Origin: DATAFF01 sp036257595
GTDB taxonomy: Bacteria > Pseudomonadota > Alphaproteobacteria > Rhizobiales > Aestuariivirgaceae
Assembly: GCA_036257595.1 (NCBI GenBank)
Contig: DATAFF010000023.1
Coordinates: forward strand, 1-14,322
DNA: 14,322 nt
Direction of reading: 5' to 3'
Part shown: in pieces, positions 1 through 6,714 of the stretch
Numbering within the stretch: position 1 is the stretch's first letter
Layout: every line of letters begins with the position of its first letter
Translations under genes and position numbers: made by a program
Notes under the pieces: generated by a model
Seen by the model: the letters and a program-made list of their open reading frames with translations, nothing else
The model's database searches: none
What the model was told of the DNA's origin: nothing

Positions 1-617
1 TCGACGCCGCCGCCGAAGGTCAGGCCGTTGGCGTTGAATTCGTCGTCGTTGTTGTGACGGAAATCCTCGTCAAAGTCATCCCGGATCCTGAAGCCCGAGT
101 CGACATCGGCCCAGGTCCAGCCGACCAAGCCGAAGATCAAGAAGCTGCCGGTTGGCGCGAAGCCGGCGCGGCCATACACGTCGACCATGTCGCCCACCTG
201 GGCATCCCAACGATGACGGAGACCGAGATCTTCGTCATGGTGATTGCGCTCGATATCGATGCCATCACCGAAGGTCCAGTCGGCGCCTACACCGATTACG
301 AAGCTCGGCGCGACCTCCCAGTCGAAGCCGCCCTGGACGATGCCGATGATGTCACCATCGCTCGACTCGTCGAAATCGTGACGGAAGTTGTCTTCCTCAT
401 GGTCGCTGCAGACTTTCTCGTCATGGTGGTCGAGGCGACAACGCTTGTGATCGAAGCTGACGTCAGCCCAGCCGACGCCGCCACCGGCGCCGAGATAGAA
501 GCCTGTCCAGCTCATGACCGGGGCCGGCTCAGGCACAGCCATGTCCGCTGCAATTGCCATCGAGCTGGCACCCCCGAGGGCGAGTGCTGCGATAAATCCA
601 ACTAAAGTGCGACGCAT
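1..617 (-). CDS. Outer membrane beta-barrel protein, Omp25/Omp31-like (3' end outside window)
   Basis: This is a small porin or immunogenic outer-membrane protein of the type common in Hyphomicrobiales; it should sit in the outer membrane. The reading frame stays open through base 1, so only the first 205 residues are visible. It starts with a signal peptide (Met-Arg-Arg, a hydrophobic core, likely cleavage after AIAA near residue 24). The family hallmark WTGFYLGAGGGVGW follows at 37-50, and alternating barrel strands include GFDWEV at 98 and LVGWTWADV at 164. An AGGAGG ribosome site lies about 7 bases before the ATG, which fixes the start. Three segments (56-89, 122-131, 177-193) are packed with His, Asp and Glu, and the first holds two Cys (60, 70). 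They probably correspond to surface loops or turns and could bind metal. The family call is firm; metal binding is inference. Confidence 0.85.
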   Translation of the reverse strand, partial: MRRTLVGFIAALALGGASSMAIAADMAVPEPAPVMSWTGFYLGAGGGVGWADVSFDHKRCRLDHHDEKVCSDHEEDNFRHDFDESSDGDIIGIVQGGFDWEVAPSFVIGVGADWTFGDGIDIERNHHDEDLGLRHRWDAQVGDMVDVYGRAGFAPTGSFLIFGLVGWTWADVDSGFRIRDDFDEDFRHNNDDEFNANGLTFGGGV

Positions 618-970
618 GAGGACCCCTCCTGTGCTTTGGATGTTTGGAGTGGGCCACGAGAACGAACATTCCGCAAGTAAGACCAAAGGGTTCTTCTTCG
701 ATTTGGCGAAAGGCGTTGCTCATAAGCCACAATTCTTGCCCCTCAGCAGCAGAAAACCCCGATTCCGACCGGAATCAAGGCCCTCGGCCTGTCTTGCAAT
801 CTACAAGGAATGGTTGTCTCCGGTGTGAATTGTAACCATGTGTCCTCGCCCCGTTCGCGTGATTCCGCGCCGCGGCCGAATTCCGATTCGAAAAGGCCAG
901 GACCTGCGGCCGTGGAACCCGCCTCATCGCTCCCGGTTGCGCAAGGAGGGAATGTGCTTGATCGAAGGTC
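618..970. other. Intergenic region without a convincing gene
   Basis: These 353 bases separate the outer-membrane protein gene (leftward) from the 84-aa protein gene (rightward). Short open frames exist, but none has a ribosome site together with sensible protein composition. The right end contains the EcfG-type promoter described separately. The left end must carry the promoter of the outer-membrane gene, but I could not identify convincing -35/-10 boxes. Confidence 0.6.
914..938 (+). promoter_or_regulatory. Putative EcfG (general stress sigma factor) promoter
   Basis: GGAAC (914-918), 16 bases, then GGTT (935-938). The published alphaproteobacterial EcfG/SigT consensus is GGAAC-N16/17-cGTT, so only the first base of the -10 box differs. 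It lies 32 bases before the ATG at 971, leaving a leader of roughly 25 bases. The same GGAAC-N16-GGTT variant stands before the HWE kinase gene. Confidence 0.6.
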
Positions 971-1225
971 ATGAGCGTCGCTTCCGGCAAATGTGCAATC
1001 ATCATCAATGGACGGCGCTCGCAGGAGCTCGCTTATGCGATGGAGCTCGATGTCAGCCCCAGGCACGGCCATTACGGGTTCCTCCATGGCTCGGCCGAAA
1101 TCCTGCAGCAGGCCCAGCGAGCGGCCCAGGTCGAGCTCGATCTTGGCGACCAGGGCGTGATCAGCATAGCAATCTTGCAAGTAGCGCCCTCAGGTCTGGC
1201 ACTTATCAGCATTCGCAGCGAGTAA
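971..1225 (+). CDS. Small conserved-looking hypothetical protein (84 aa), possible stress regulon member
   Basis: I do not recognise a named family. The 84-residue product has no signal peptide or membrane segment and looks like a small cytosolic alpha/beta protein: a strand-rich start (KCAIIING, 7-14), a helix (AEILQQAQRAAQVELDL, 42-58) and a final strand pair (VISIAILQVAPSGLALISI, 63-81). Codons carry the G/C third-position bias of the neighbours, which supports real coding. The start is the ATG after an AAGG-like site (GAAGGTC). An alternative upstream ATG at 952 is in another frame and gives a low-complexity Arg/Pro product. An EcfG-type promoter directly upstream suggests induction under general stress; that is inference from the motif. 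The opposite strand carries a 145-codon open frame that I take as a shadow. Confidence 0.6.
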   Translation: MSVASGKCAIIINGRRSQELAYAMELDVSPRHGHYGFLHGSAEILQQAQRAAQVELDLGDQGVISIAILQVAPSGLALISIRSE

Positions 1226-1383
1226 ATCCAAACACGCACGATAGGGCGACCGGTGAGACCTGAAAACAGCTGGCGCTTTAACCGCGATCAACAGGGTTTG
1301 ACCGAAAGTTTCCATTCGTTTCTGGCAGATGTACCGGGGCTGACGTAAGATGCCGCCCACAAATGCGGTGAGGAGTTTGGTTA

Positions 1384-1881
1384 ATGAAAATTATAAGGAG
1401 CTTGGCGATGATCGCCTGCGTTGCGATCATCGCCTGCGTTGCGGCATCGGAGGCGTCCGCAGAGCAGCGCAACTGGTTTGGTCCGAGCGGAGGCCGCTCG
1501 ATGTTCTGGGGAGGCATGTTCGCGCCCCAGCCGATGTTCCACCCGCCGCCGCGCCAGCGCTATTATCGGGCGCCGTCGCGTCGCAACGTTCATCGCGATA
1601 CGCGGGCAAGGTCAAAAGTGGTTCGCTCGAACCCCTCTGCCAAGCGGACCCGGCGCACCGCCGCGCTCACCGGCGCGACCTCCGCCATTCCGGCGGCGGC
1701 CGCGGGGCGGGTCACCTGCGAGCGCGCCCAGGCAATCGTTGCCGAATACGGCTTCACCGAGATCCAGCCCGAGACTTGCGAGGGCAGGACCTACGACTTC
1801 ACCGCCACCCGCGACGGCAAGCCATTCTCGATCAAGATCGTGGCGGCTGATGGCGAGCTCGCCGAAGTCAGGAAGCGGTGA
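1384..1881 (+). CDS. Secreted protein with C-terminal PepSY-like domain
   Basis: A 165-aa exported protein. It begins with a signal peptide (MKIIRS, hydrophobic core to about residue 21, cleavage near ASA at 24-26). A Pro/Arg/Ser-rich, probably disordered segment follows (27-108). The C-terminal domain of about 55 residues (111-165) has the PepSY-like pattern of a helix (ERAQAIVAEYGF) and strands ending DGKPFSIKIVAADGELAEVRKR-like, with two Cys (112, 132) that could form a disulphide. A GAGGAG site lies 8 bases before the ATG. A second ATG at 1408 also has a good AAGGAG, 7 bases upstream, but would lose the basic n-region of the signal peptide, so I prefer 1384. The core of the signal peptide contains an 18-base tandem duplication. 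The last 32 bases overlap the hydrolase gene. PepSY assignment is tentative; export is well supported. Confidence 0.7.
   Translation: MKIIRSLAMIACVAIIACVAASEASAEQRNWFGPSGGRSMFWGGMFAPQPMFHPPPRQRYYRAPSRRNVHRDTRARSKVVRSNPSAKRTRRTAALTGATSAIPAAAAGRVTCERAQAIVAEYGFTEIQPETCEGRTYDFTATRDGKPFSIKIVAADGELAEVRKR
1411..1443 (+). repeat. 18-base tandem duplication inside a signal-peptide coding region
   Basis: The 15-mer ATCGCCTGCGTTGCG occurs at 1411-1425 and again at 1429-1443 with a period of 18 bases. It encodes IACVA twice in the hydrophobic core of the signal peptide, in frame, so the duplication simply lengthened that core by six residues. Confidence 0.85.
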
Positions 1882-2596
1882 CCGGAAGGCGACGGCAGAA
1901 CCCCTGACCGTCGCGATCGACGACCAGCATCGGATCTCCGGCCTCCTGTCGATTCCGGTAGGAAGCCGGGCCTGCTTGGTCATGGGCCATGGCGCCGGGG
2001 CCGGCATGACCCATCCCTTTCTCGCCAGGCTCGCCACCGATCTCGCAGCGCAGGGGATTGCCACGCTGCGCTATCAATTTCCCTATATGGAGGAAGCACG
2101 AAAGCGGCCCGATTCGCCGATGCTCGCCCATGCCACGATTCGCGCGGTGGTCGCCGAGGCGGTGAGGCGGGCGGCCGGTCTGCCGGTCTTTGCCGGCGGC
2201 AAGTCCTTCGGTGGCCGAATGACCTCGCAGGCCCAGGCCCTGCAGCCGCTCGACGGGGTCAGAGGCCTGATCTTCCTCGGCTTTCCCCTCCATCCGGCCG
2301 GCCGCCCGTCGATCGAGCGCGCCCGGCATCTCGCCGACATCGCCATACCCATGCTGTTTCTCCAAGGCACGCGCGATCAGCTTGCCGGTCTCGACCTCCT
2401 GGCTCCGGTCCTGGCGCAATTGGGAAACCGCACCCGCCTCGAAATCATCGCGGATGCCGATCACGGCTTTCACGTGCGTGCCAGCAGCGGCACCAGCGAT
2501 CAGGCAGTGCGCCGGACCATGGCGCTGACGATCGCTGCCTGGATCGATCGGATCCTCGCCAAGCGCCCCAACCGCGAGCGGCGTGTCGCGTCATGA
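1850..2596 (+). CDS. Alpha/beta hydrolase of the KANL3/Tex30-like family
   Basis: A 248-aa cytosolic alpha/beta hydrolase with the features of the small KANL3/Tex30-like (dienelactone-hydrolase-like) group. Visible are the oxyanion-region motif VMGHGAGAGMTHPF (44-57), the conserved LRYQFPYME (73-81), the nucleophile elbow GGKSFGGRM with Ser119, Asp176 in LQGTRDQLAG, and His205 in ADADHGFHV. That is a complete Ser-Asp-His triad, so it should be active; the substrate is unknown. The open frame runs upstream without a stop, but the fold starts only near residue 20. The ATG at 1850, overlapping the previous gene by 32 bases, is the last plausible start before it. No strong ribosome site is seen, so translation may be coupled to the preceding gene. 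Its stop overlaps the next ATG as ATGA. The family call is secure, the exact start less so. Confidence 0.85.
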   Translation: MASSPKSGSGDRKATAEPLTVAIDDQHRISGLLSIPVGSRACLVMGHGAGAGMTHPFLARLATDLAAQGIATLRYQFPYMEEARKRPDSPMLAHATIRAVVAEAVRRAAGLPVFAGGKSFGGRMTSQAQALQPLDGVRGLIFLGFPLHPAGRPSIERARHLADIAIPMLFLQGTRDQLAGLDLLAPVLAQLGNRTRLEIIADADHGFHVRASSGTSDQAVRRTMALTIAAWIDRILAKRPNRERRVAS

Positions 2597-3054
2597 CCGA
2601 CGTCGAGCAGCGCCTTCGCGATCTTGGCCTCGAATTTCCGCCAAGCGCCCGTTCGGTCGGCAACTATCTGCCCTATGTTCGCACCGGCAATCTGGTCGTC
2701 AGCGTCCAGGGTCCGCTTTGGGGCGACGAGCTTCGTTTCCAGGGCCGCCTTGGTCGCGATTTCACCCTCGAGCAGGGACAGGCGGCAGCCCGCCTCGTCA
2801 TGCTCAACCTGCTTGTGCAGCTTCGCGACGCCTGCGACGGCGATTTCGACCGGGTTCGGCGCTGCGTCCGGCTGGGCGGTTTCGTCAATTCGACGGCCGA
2901 GTTCAATCAGCAGACACTTGTGATGAACGGCGCCTCCGACCTCATCATTGCCGTCCTTGGCGAACGCGGGCGCCATGCCCGCTTTGTCGTCGGGTGTTCG
3001 AGCCTGCCTTTCGACCTTGCCATCGAGATCGAAGGAATGTTCGAAGTCGACTAG
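2593..3054 (+). CDS. RidA family protein (YjgF/YER057c/UK114 group, long form)
   Basis: A 153-aa member of the RidA superfamily. The founding enzymes deaminate reactive enamine/imine intermediates from amino-acid metabolism, but many paralogues have unknown roles. Features match the longer subgroup: SVGNYLPYVRTGNLVVSVQGP (21-41), RLGRDFTLEQGQAAAR (52-67), RVRRCVRLGGFVNS (87-100) and the C-terminal RHARFVVGCSSLPFDLAIEIE (127-147). That last motif carries the conserved substrate-anchoring Arg130. The ATG shares bases with the stop of the hydrolase gene (ATGA), a classic sign of translational coupling, so the two products are probably made together. Subunits of this family form trimers. Full length; substrate not predictable. 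Confidence 0.9.
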   Translation: MTDVEQRLRDLGLEFPPSARSVGNYLPYVRTGNLVVSVQGPLWGDELRFQGRLGRDFTLEQGQAAARLVMLNLLVQLRDACDGDFDRVRRCVRLGGFVNSTAEFNQQTLVMNGASDLIIAVLGERGRHARFVVGCSSLPFDLAIEIEGMFEVD

Positions 3055-3065
3055 AGACACCTGAC

Positions 3066-3111
3066 AGCAGGGTGCTCTAGCGGCACCGCAGCGTGCTCTA
3101 GCTGCCCTGCT
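3066..3111. terminator. Probable bidirectional terminator between convergent genes
   Basis: AGCAGGG (3066-3072) and CCCTGCT (3105-3111) are inverted arms spanning the 43-base gap between the RidA gene and the iron permease family gene; the right arm lies inside the latter's last codons. Within them, GGTGC (3071-3075) and GCACC (3083-3087) make a smaller hairpin. GTGCTCTAGC is also repeated directly. No T-run is present, so the mechanism is uncertain. Confidence 0.45.
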
Positions 3112-3586
3112 CGCGCCCTTGTCGCCGCCCCAGCAGCGCCGACCGGGCGCGCCCGACGGTCGCGTGCAGCTCGCTGGCCGCTTTCTCGACATGGCCCGTC
3201 GCATCCTCGATTTCCGGAATGCCATGAGAGCGAGCATGCTTGCCAAGGTGACCGAGCTTCTCGCGCAACGTGTCGAGCTGTTTCTCCGACAATTCCTCGA
3301 GATCGATGAAATCATCGCGGGCGTTGTCGATGGCACGAATAAGCTCGTCGAGCTTGATCTGGAGCGCCATGCCGTCGCGATTCTGCGTGTTCTGGATCAG
3401 GAACACCATGAGGAAGGTGACGATGGTCGTCGCCGTGTTGACGACGAGCTGCCAGTTTTGCGAGAAACCCGCGACGGGTCCCCATGCTGCCCACAGGATC
3501 AGCAGCATGCAGGCGACGGCGAACACCATCGGGCGCCCGGCCTGCTTCGCCACCGCTGTTGCGAACTTGGAAAAGATCTCGTTCAT
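3098..3586 (-). CDS. Low-affinity iron permease family protein
   Basis: A 162-aa inner-membrane protein of the low-affinity iron permease family (Fet4-like, Pfam PF04120). Two membrane segments are clear (about 20-37 and 46-66), followed by the family's strongest motif FLIQNTQNRDGMALQIKLDE (62-81) and LIRAIDNARDDFIDLEELSE (82-101). The C-terminal half is a charged, probably cytoplasmic helix. The bacterial members are short, so this is full length. Although the family is named for iron uptake in yeast, transport by the bacterial proteins is not well shown. A GGAG lies 8 bases before the ATG. It is convergent with the RidA gene and stands alone as a transcription unit. Confidence 0.88.
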   Translation of the reverse strand: MNEIFSKFATAVAKQAGRPMVFAVACMLLILWAAWGPVAGFSQNWQLVVNTATTIVTFLMVFLIQNTQNRDGMALQIKLDELIRAIDNARDDFIDLEELSEKQLDTLREKLGHLGKHARSHGIPEIEDATGHVEKAASELHATVGRARSALLGRRQGREQGS

Positions 3587-3755
3587 TGGTCACGCTCCAG
3601 AGCTTGGCGCATGGCGGCCATCTTCTTACCATGAGTCGTCATCACGCTTCGTAACGCTGCAACTGTCGTGGACGGCATGATTGCGGCGGCGCCCGCGAGC
3701 GGAAGAGGCGACTTCCGGGCGTAGGCTCCCCAGAACGTGCTACGAGGGGCCTGAC

Positions 3756-3881
3756 ATGATCTTGTACGGGGTGGTTGCGATAGCCGCCTGCTTCGCCGTT
3801 ATCATTGCAATCGCCGACTTCTACATCAGAGCAAGATTCGAGGTCGAACGCTGGAAGGCGCGCCGACGACGTCTCGCGTGA
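3756..3881 (+). CDS. Small single-span membrane protein (41 aa)
   Basis: A 41-residue protein consisting of one hydrophobic membrane helix (about 3-25, ILYGVVAIAACFAVIIAIAD) and a basic tail ending KARRRRLA. The positive tail suggests an N-out, C-in inner-membrane orientation. The frame is open further upstream, but the ATG at 3756 has GAGGGG 6 bases ahead, and the extra upstream residues look like non-coding Arg/Pro sequence. No family is recognised. It is divergent from the iron permease family gene and convergent with the basic coiled-coil gene, so it is probably monocistronic. Confidence 0.55.
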   Translation: MILYGVVAIAACFAVIIAIADFYIRARFEVERWKARRRRLA

Positions 3882-3910
3882 TGCTAAGTCACTGAATTCG
3901 CGAGGCTGAT

Positions 3911-4141
3911 CTAGCTTCGAGGCGGCTCGCCGGCTTTGGCCGCCAGGCGCTTGGCCGCCCGCGCCGCCGCCTTCATCTCCGCCGCTTCCTTCTTCAACCG
4001 GAGCTTGCGAAGGCGCGCGGTTTTCTTGTGCAGGGATTCTTCAACGGGCTGGTATTCGGACATTGCGAGGATGCGATCCTCCGCCGCCGCACGCAGGCGT
4101 TTCAGCCTTGCATACGGGGTCTCCTTGGACACCTCAGTCAT
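3911..4141 (-). CDS. Small basic coiled-coil hypothetical protein
   Basis: A 76-aa protein from the ATG at 4141 (an upstream in-frame GTG at 4162 would add 7 residues). It is rich in Lys, Arg, Ala and Glu, with two helical parts: YARLKRLRAAAEDRILAMSE and KKTARLRKLRLKKEAAEMKA. The second is a highly charged helix of coiled-coil character, and the tail is an Ala/Lys-rich stretch as in small nucleic-acid-associated proteins. No catalytic motif, signal peptide or membrane segment is seen. Neither start has a good ribosome site. Function unknown; the uninterrupted composition and convergent placement support a real gene. Confidence 0.5.
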   Translation of the reverse strand: MTEVSKETPYARLKRLRAAAEDRILAMSEYQPVEESLHKKTARLRKLRLKKEAAEMKAAARAAKRLAAKAGEPPRS

Positions 4142-4267
4142 CGGCCATTCAACTCTCGTCACGGACTATTGAGAGATAACACGCACTTCCCATATTTGCC
4201 AGAAGTGTCGAAAATAGTTCAAGCTTTTGCTATCATGGCAAAAACGTGGCGCATTGAGAAGATTGTC

Positions 4268-4582
4268 ATGAACAGGGCCTGTTATTCCCAAATCGGCGTT
4301 GCCATTGCCGCAGCCCTATGCCTGATGGCCGCTGCATCCCCCACTCTGCGGTTGCACGCCGCCGAGGGAGCTGGAACGGCAGCGCCGGCAACCAGTCCGC
4401 CGCCCCGCCTCGGCGACGCCAAGAGCCAGGGCTGGGAGGTCAAGCCGCCTTGCGTGCTGAGCAATATGTCCACCTGCCCGCCCGGCACGGAAGATTTCGA
4501 CTCGCTCGACCTCATGCCGCTGCACCTCCTCGGGATTCCCGAGGACTATGGGTCAGCCGTCAAGCCGAAAGGCGTTCACTGA
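4268..4582 (+). CDS. Small exported hypothetical protein
   Basis: A 104-aa protein with an N-terminal signal peptide (MNRACYSQIG, hydrophobic core to about residue 24, cleavage near LHAAEG, 29-33). An Ala/Pro-rich linker (34-50) leads to a C-terminal part with two Cys (PPCVLSNMSTCPPGTEDF, 60-77) spaced so that a disulphide could form once in the periplasm. No family is recognised. The ATG at 4268 gives a normal signal peptide; an in-frame ATG at 4235 would add 11 residues, and the weak GAGAAG site at 4256 fits 4268. The last 23 bases overlap the 3' end of the cysteine-rich gene on the other strand. Confidence 0.55.
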   Translation: MNRACYSQIGVAIAAALCLMAAASPTLRLHAAEGAGTAAPATSPPPRLGDAKSQGWEVKPPCVLSNMSTCPPGTEDFDSLDLMPLHLLGIPEDYGSAVKPKGVH

Positions 4583-4733
4583 TCCGGGCCGTCCGGCTTT
4601 TGAGCGGACCGAAATCATCGGCTTCGACTTGGTTCTTGCAACGTTCGCAAGTGATGAAGCACTTGTGACCTGTGCGTTCGCATGCGGGCCGGCAGGCCGG
4701 GCAATCGCAGTCATATGAGTCTTGGTCGTACAT
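4560..4733 (-). CDS. Cysteine-rich mini-protein (57 aa), probable zinc ribbon
   Basis: A 57-residue protein, MYDQDSYDCDCPACRPACER at its start, with seven Cys in 24 residues: 9, 11, 14, 18, 25, 29 and 32, plus His23. The CDCPAC, CFITC and CERC pairs are typical of structural zinc (or other metal) sites. The C-terminal 25 residues are Cys-free and basic or polar. There is no signal peptide, so it should be cytoplasmic, where Cys stay reduced and bind metal. A GAGG lies 7 bases before the ATG. It is easy to overlook because of its length and because its 3' end overlaps the exported-protein gene on the other strand by 23 bases. Function unknown; metal binding is inferred from Cys spacing. Confidence 0.6.
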   Translation of the reverse strand: MYDQDSYDCDCPACRPACERTGHKCFITCERCKNQVEADDFGPLKSRTARISERLSA

Positions 4734-4805
4734 CTGCTGCCTCGGGAATCGGACCTACAGGAACAAAATACGCCTGTGGCATTCTTGTTGCACCGAGGGA
4801 GTCGT

Positions 4806-4823
4806 TGTTTTACTGCTAAAACA
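4806..4823. terminator. Possible hairpin downstream of the HWE kinase gene
   Basis: TGTTTTA-CTGC-TAAAACA forms a perfect 7-bp, AT-rich stem with a 4-base loop, 51 bases past the kinase stop codon. The stem is weak and no clear T-run follows on the kinase strand, so a terminator role is only possible. Confidence 0.3.
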
Positions 4824-4874
4824 GGGGGTTTGAGGACGAAAGCCTCGCGACTGTGACCCCTTTACAACATCCGT

Positions 4875-6686
4875 TCAGTTGCGCTGCCGCAACGGGACGA
4901 TGTCAGCACCGGGGTTTATCAGCCGCTCGACCAGATCGAGCAGCTGCTCGCTGAAGAACGGCTTTTTCAGCACCGGGTTCTGGGCGTACATCGATGGCAG
5001 CGTGTCGAGGCCATATCCGGTGACGAAGGCAAAGGGGATTTTCCTGGCGGTGAGCGCCGCTGCCAGTTCGTCGGCCACCGGCTCGCCATCGAGACTGGCA
5101 TCGATCAGCGCTGCGTCGAAGCCACCCTGCTCCACCAGCTTCAAGGCACCTTCCAGTGTGCCTGCCGGACCGACCACCGAGAAGCCATGCGCGCTGAGCG
5201 TCCCCTCGATGTCCATCGCGATCAGCGGCTCATCCTCCACGACCAAAACCCGCTTCGACACCAGGTTGCGCTGCCCGAGCTCGCGCGCGGCAAGCTCCTC
5301 CAGGCTCGAGCCGACCCCCGACAGGCCGAATCGCCGTCCCTCGGCCATCATGTCGGGGAGCGGCACGGTGATGAGGCAGGTGATGCCGTGCGCGGCAAAT
5401 TGGATGCGGGTCTCGCCGCCATGGCTTTTGAGCGTGCGCTCGATGAGGCTCATCCCGAAACCATAGGATTCCGGCACCGTCACCGATGGTCCGCCCCACT
5501 CCTTCCAGCTTAGCACGAGGCTGCGGCCCGGGTCGGTGTGGATCTCCCAGCTGATCTCGAGTCGACCGTCCGGCACCGAAAGAGCGCCATGCTTGCGGGC
5601 ATTGGTCGCCAGCTCATGCAGCACCATTCCGAGGTGAAGCGCCAGCTGGGCATCGAGCAGGATGCGCGGCCCCAGCGTCGAGATGCGTCGGTCGTCGCTG
5701 CCTGACAGCAGCACCTGCTCGCGAATCAGATGATCGATATCGGCATTCTGGAAATGCGTCTCGGTGAGCAGGCTGTGCGCCTTGGCCAGCGCGTGCAGCC
5801 GGCCGGTAAAGCCCTGGACGAAAGCCTGCGGCTGCGGCGCCCGCGCCAGCGATTGGGTGGCGATCGCCTGGACCGTCGCCATGGTGTTGCGCACCCGGTG
5901 ATTGAGTTCGTCGACCAGCAGCCGTTGCTGGATCTCCAGCCGCCGCCGCTCGGTGATGTCGCGGGCGATCTTGGAGGCGCCGATAATAGTCCCGAGCGGG
6001 TCGCGCAAGGGCGACACGGTGAGCGAGATGTCGAGCTTGCGCCCGTCCTTCGCCACCCGCACCGTCTCGTAATGGTGGATCATCTCGCCCCGGCTCAACC
6101 GGGCGAGGATGTCGCGCTCCTCGCCATGAAGCTCGGGAGGAATGATCCGCGTGATCGGTTGGCCGATCATCTCGCTGGCCGCATAGCCGAAGATCCGGGT
6201 GGCGCCGGCATTCCACGAGGTGATCCGGCCCTCGAGGGTCTTGCTGATAATGGCATCGTTCGACGTCGAGACGATCGCCGCGAGCCGCGCCAGCTGAATG
6301 TCCGCCTCGCGCCGGTCGGTGATGTCGACCAGGAGATTAATGGCCCCGACGATCTCGCCCGACTCGTCGGTCAGCAGGCTGGGCCAGGGCTGAAACCGCA
6401 CCCGCCGCCCGTCCGGCCGCTCGGCAATGGCTTCGACGCCGCGGATCGGCCGTCCCTCCCGCAGCGTCATCGCCATTGGGCAGTCTTCATGGGCCATGGG
6501 TCTGCCGTCCGCGTGGTAGAGCCGCCAGGAGCCGCACCATTTGGTGCCAAGTTCCGGGCGGTTGCCCCACAGGGCCGCCGCCGCTTCATTGTAGAAGGTG
6601 ATGTGACCCTCGGCGTCGGTCATGTAGATCGCCACCGGCAGCACCTCGAGCAGGGCCGCCCCCGCAATTGCGTCGATTGTCGCCAT
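4875..6686 (-). CDS. Hybrid sensor histidine kinase: PAS-PAS-HWE kinase-receiver
   Basis: A 603-aa soluble sensor kinase of the HWE family. Order: PAS 1 (about 8-125, ending in the PAC-like LLVDITDRRE), PAS 2 (about 132-247, ending IARDITERRR), phospho-acceptor helix with His263 in ELNHRVRNTM, ATPase domain with N-box HELATNARKHGAL (Asn362), the HWE-defining W-K-E at 394-396 and G-box YGFGMSLIERTL (408-419), then a receiver domain (about 478-590) with the acid pair Glu484/Asp485, phospho-acceptor Asp529, Thr556 and Lys575. All key residues are present, so both kinase and receiver should work. There are no membrane segments, so it senses a cytoplasmic cue; the PAS ligand is unknown and the LOV flavin-Cys motif is absent. 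HWE kinases of this class often feed the PhyR-NepR-EcfG general stress pathway. An EcfG-type promoter precedes it. GGAG lies 3 bases before the ATG. No partner regulator is adjacent. Confidence 0.92.
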   Translation of the reverse strand: MATIDAIAGAALLEVLPVAIYMTDAEGHITFYNEAAAALWGNRPELGTKWCGSWRLYHADGRPMAHEDCPMAMTLREGRPIRGVEAIAERPDGRRVRFQPWPSLLTDESGEIVGAINLLVDITDRREADIQLARLAAIVSTSNDAIISKTLEGRITSWNAGATRIFGYAASEMIGQPITRIIPPELHGEERDILARLSRGEMIHHYETVRVAKDGRKLDISLTVSPLRDPLGTIIGASKIARDITERRRLEIQQRLLVDELNHRVRNTMATVQAIATQSLARAPQPQAFVQGFTGRLHALAKAHSLLTETHFQNADIDHLIREQVLLSGSDDRRISTLGPRILLDAQLALHLGMVLHELATNARKHGALSVPDGRLEISWEIHTDPGRSLVLSWKEWGGPSVTVPESYGFGMSLIERTLKSHGGETRIQFAAHGITCLITVPLPDMMAEGRRFGLSGVGSSLEELAARELGQRNLVSKRVLVVEDEPLIAMDIEGTLSAHGFSVVGPAGTLEGALKLVEQGGFDAALIDASLDGEPVADELAAALTARKIPFAFVTGYGLDTLPSMYAQNPVLKKPFFSEQLLDLVERLINPGADIVPLRQRN

Positions 6687-6714
6687 GATCTCCGAAGCTA
6701 AGTGAAATTAAACG

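Noticed and set aside
743..1180. 145-codon open frame on the minus strand opposite the 84-aa gene
   Set aside because: It has no ribosome site, its C-terminal half is low-complexity, and the plus-strand frame has a promoter motif, a ribosome site and sensible secondary-structure pattern.
2500..3336. 278-codon minus-strand frame across the RidA-family gene
   Set aside because: It overlaps the coupled RidA-family gene and the convergent iron permease family gene, has basic low-complexity ends and no motif.
4875..6686. LOV blue-light sensor in the kinase
   Set aside because: Neither PAS domain contains the flavin-binding GxNCRFLQ-type motif; Cys51 and Cys69 of PAS 1 are in other contexts.
5730..6701. 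323-codon plus-strand frame opposite the HWE kinase
   Set aside because: Shadow frame of His/Arg/Asp composition without any motif.
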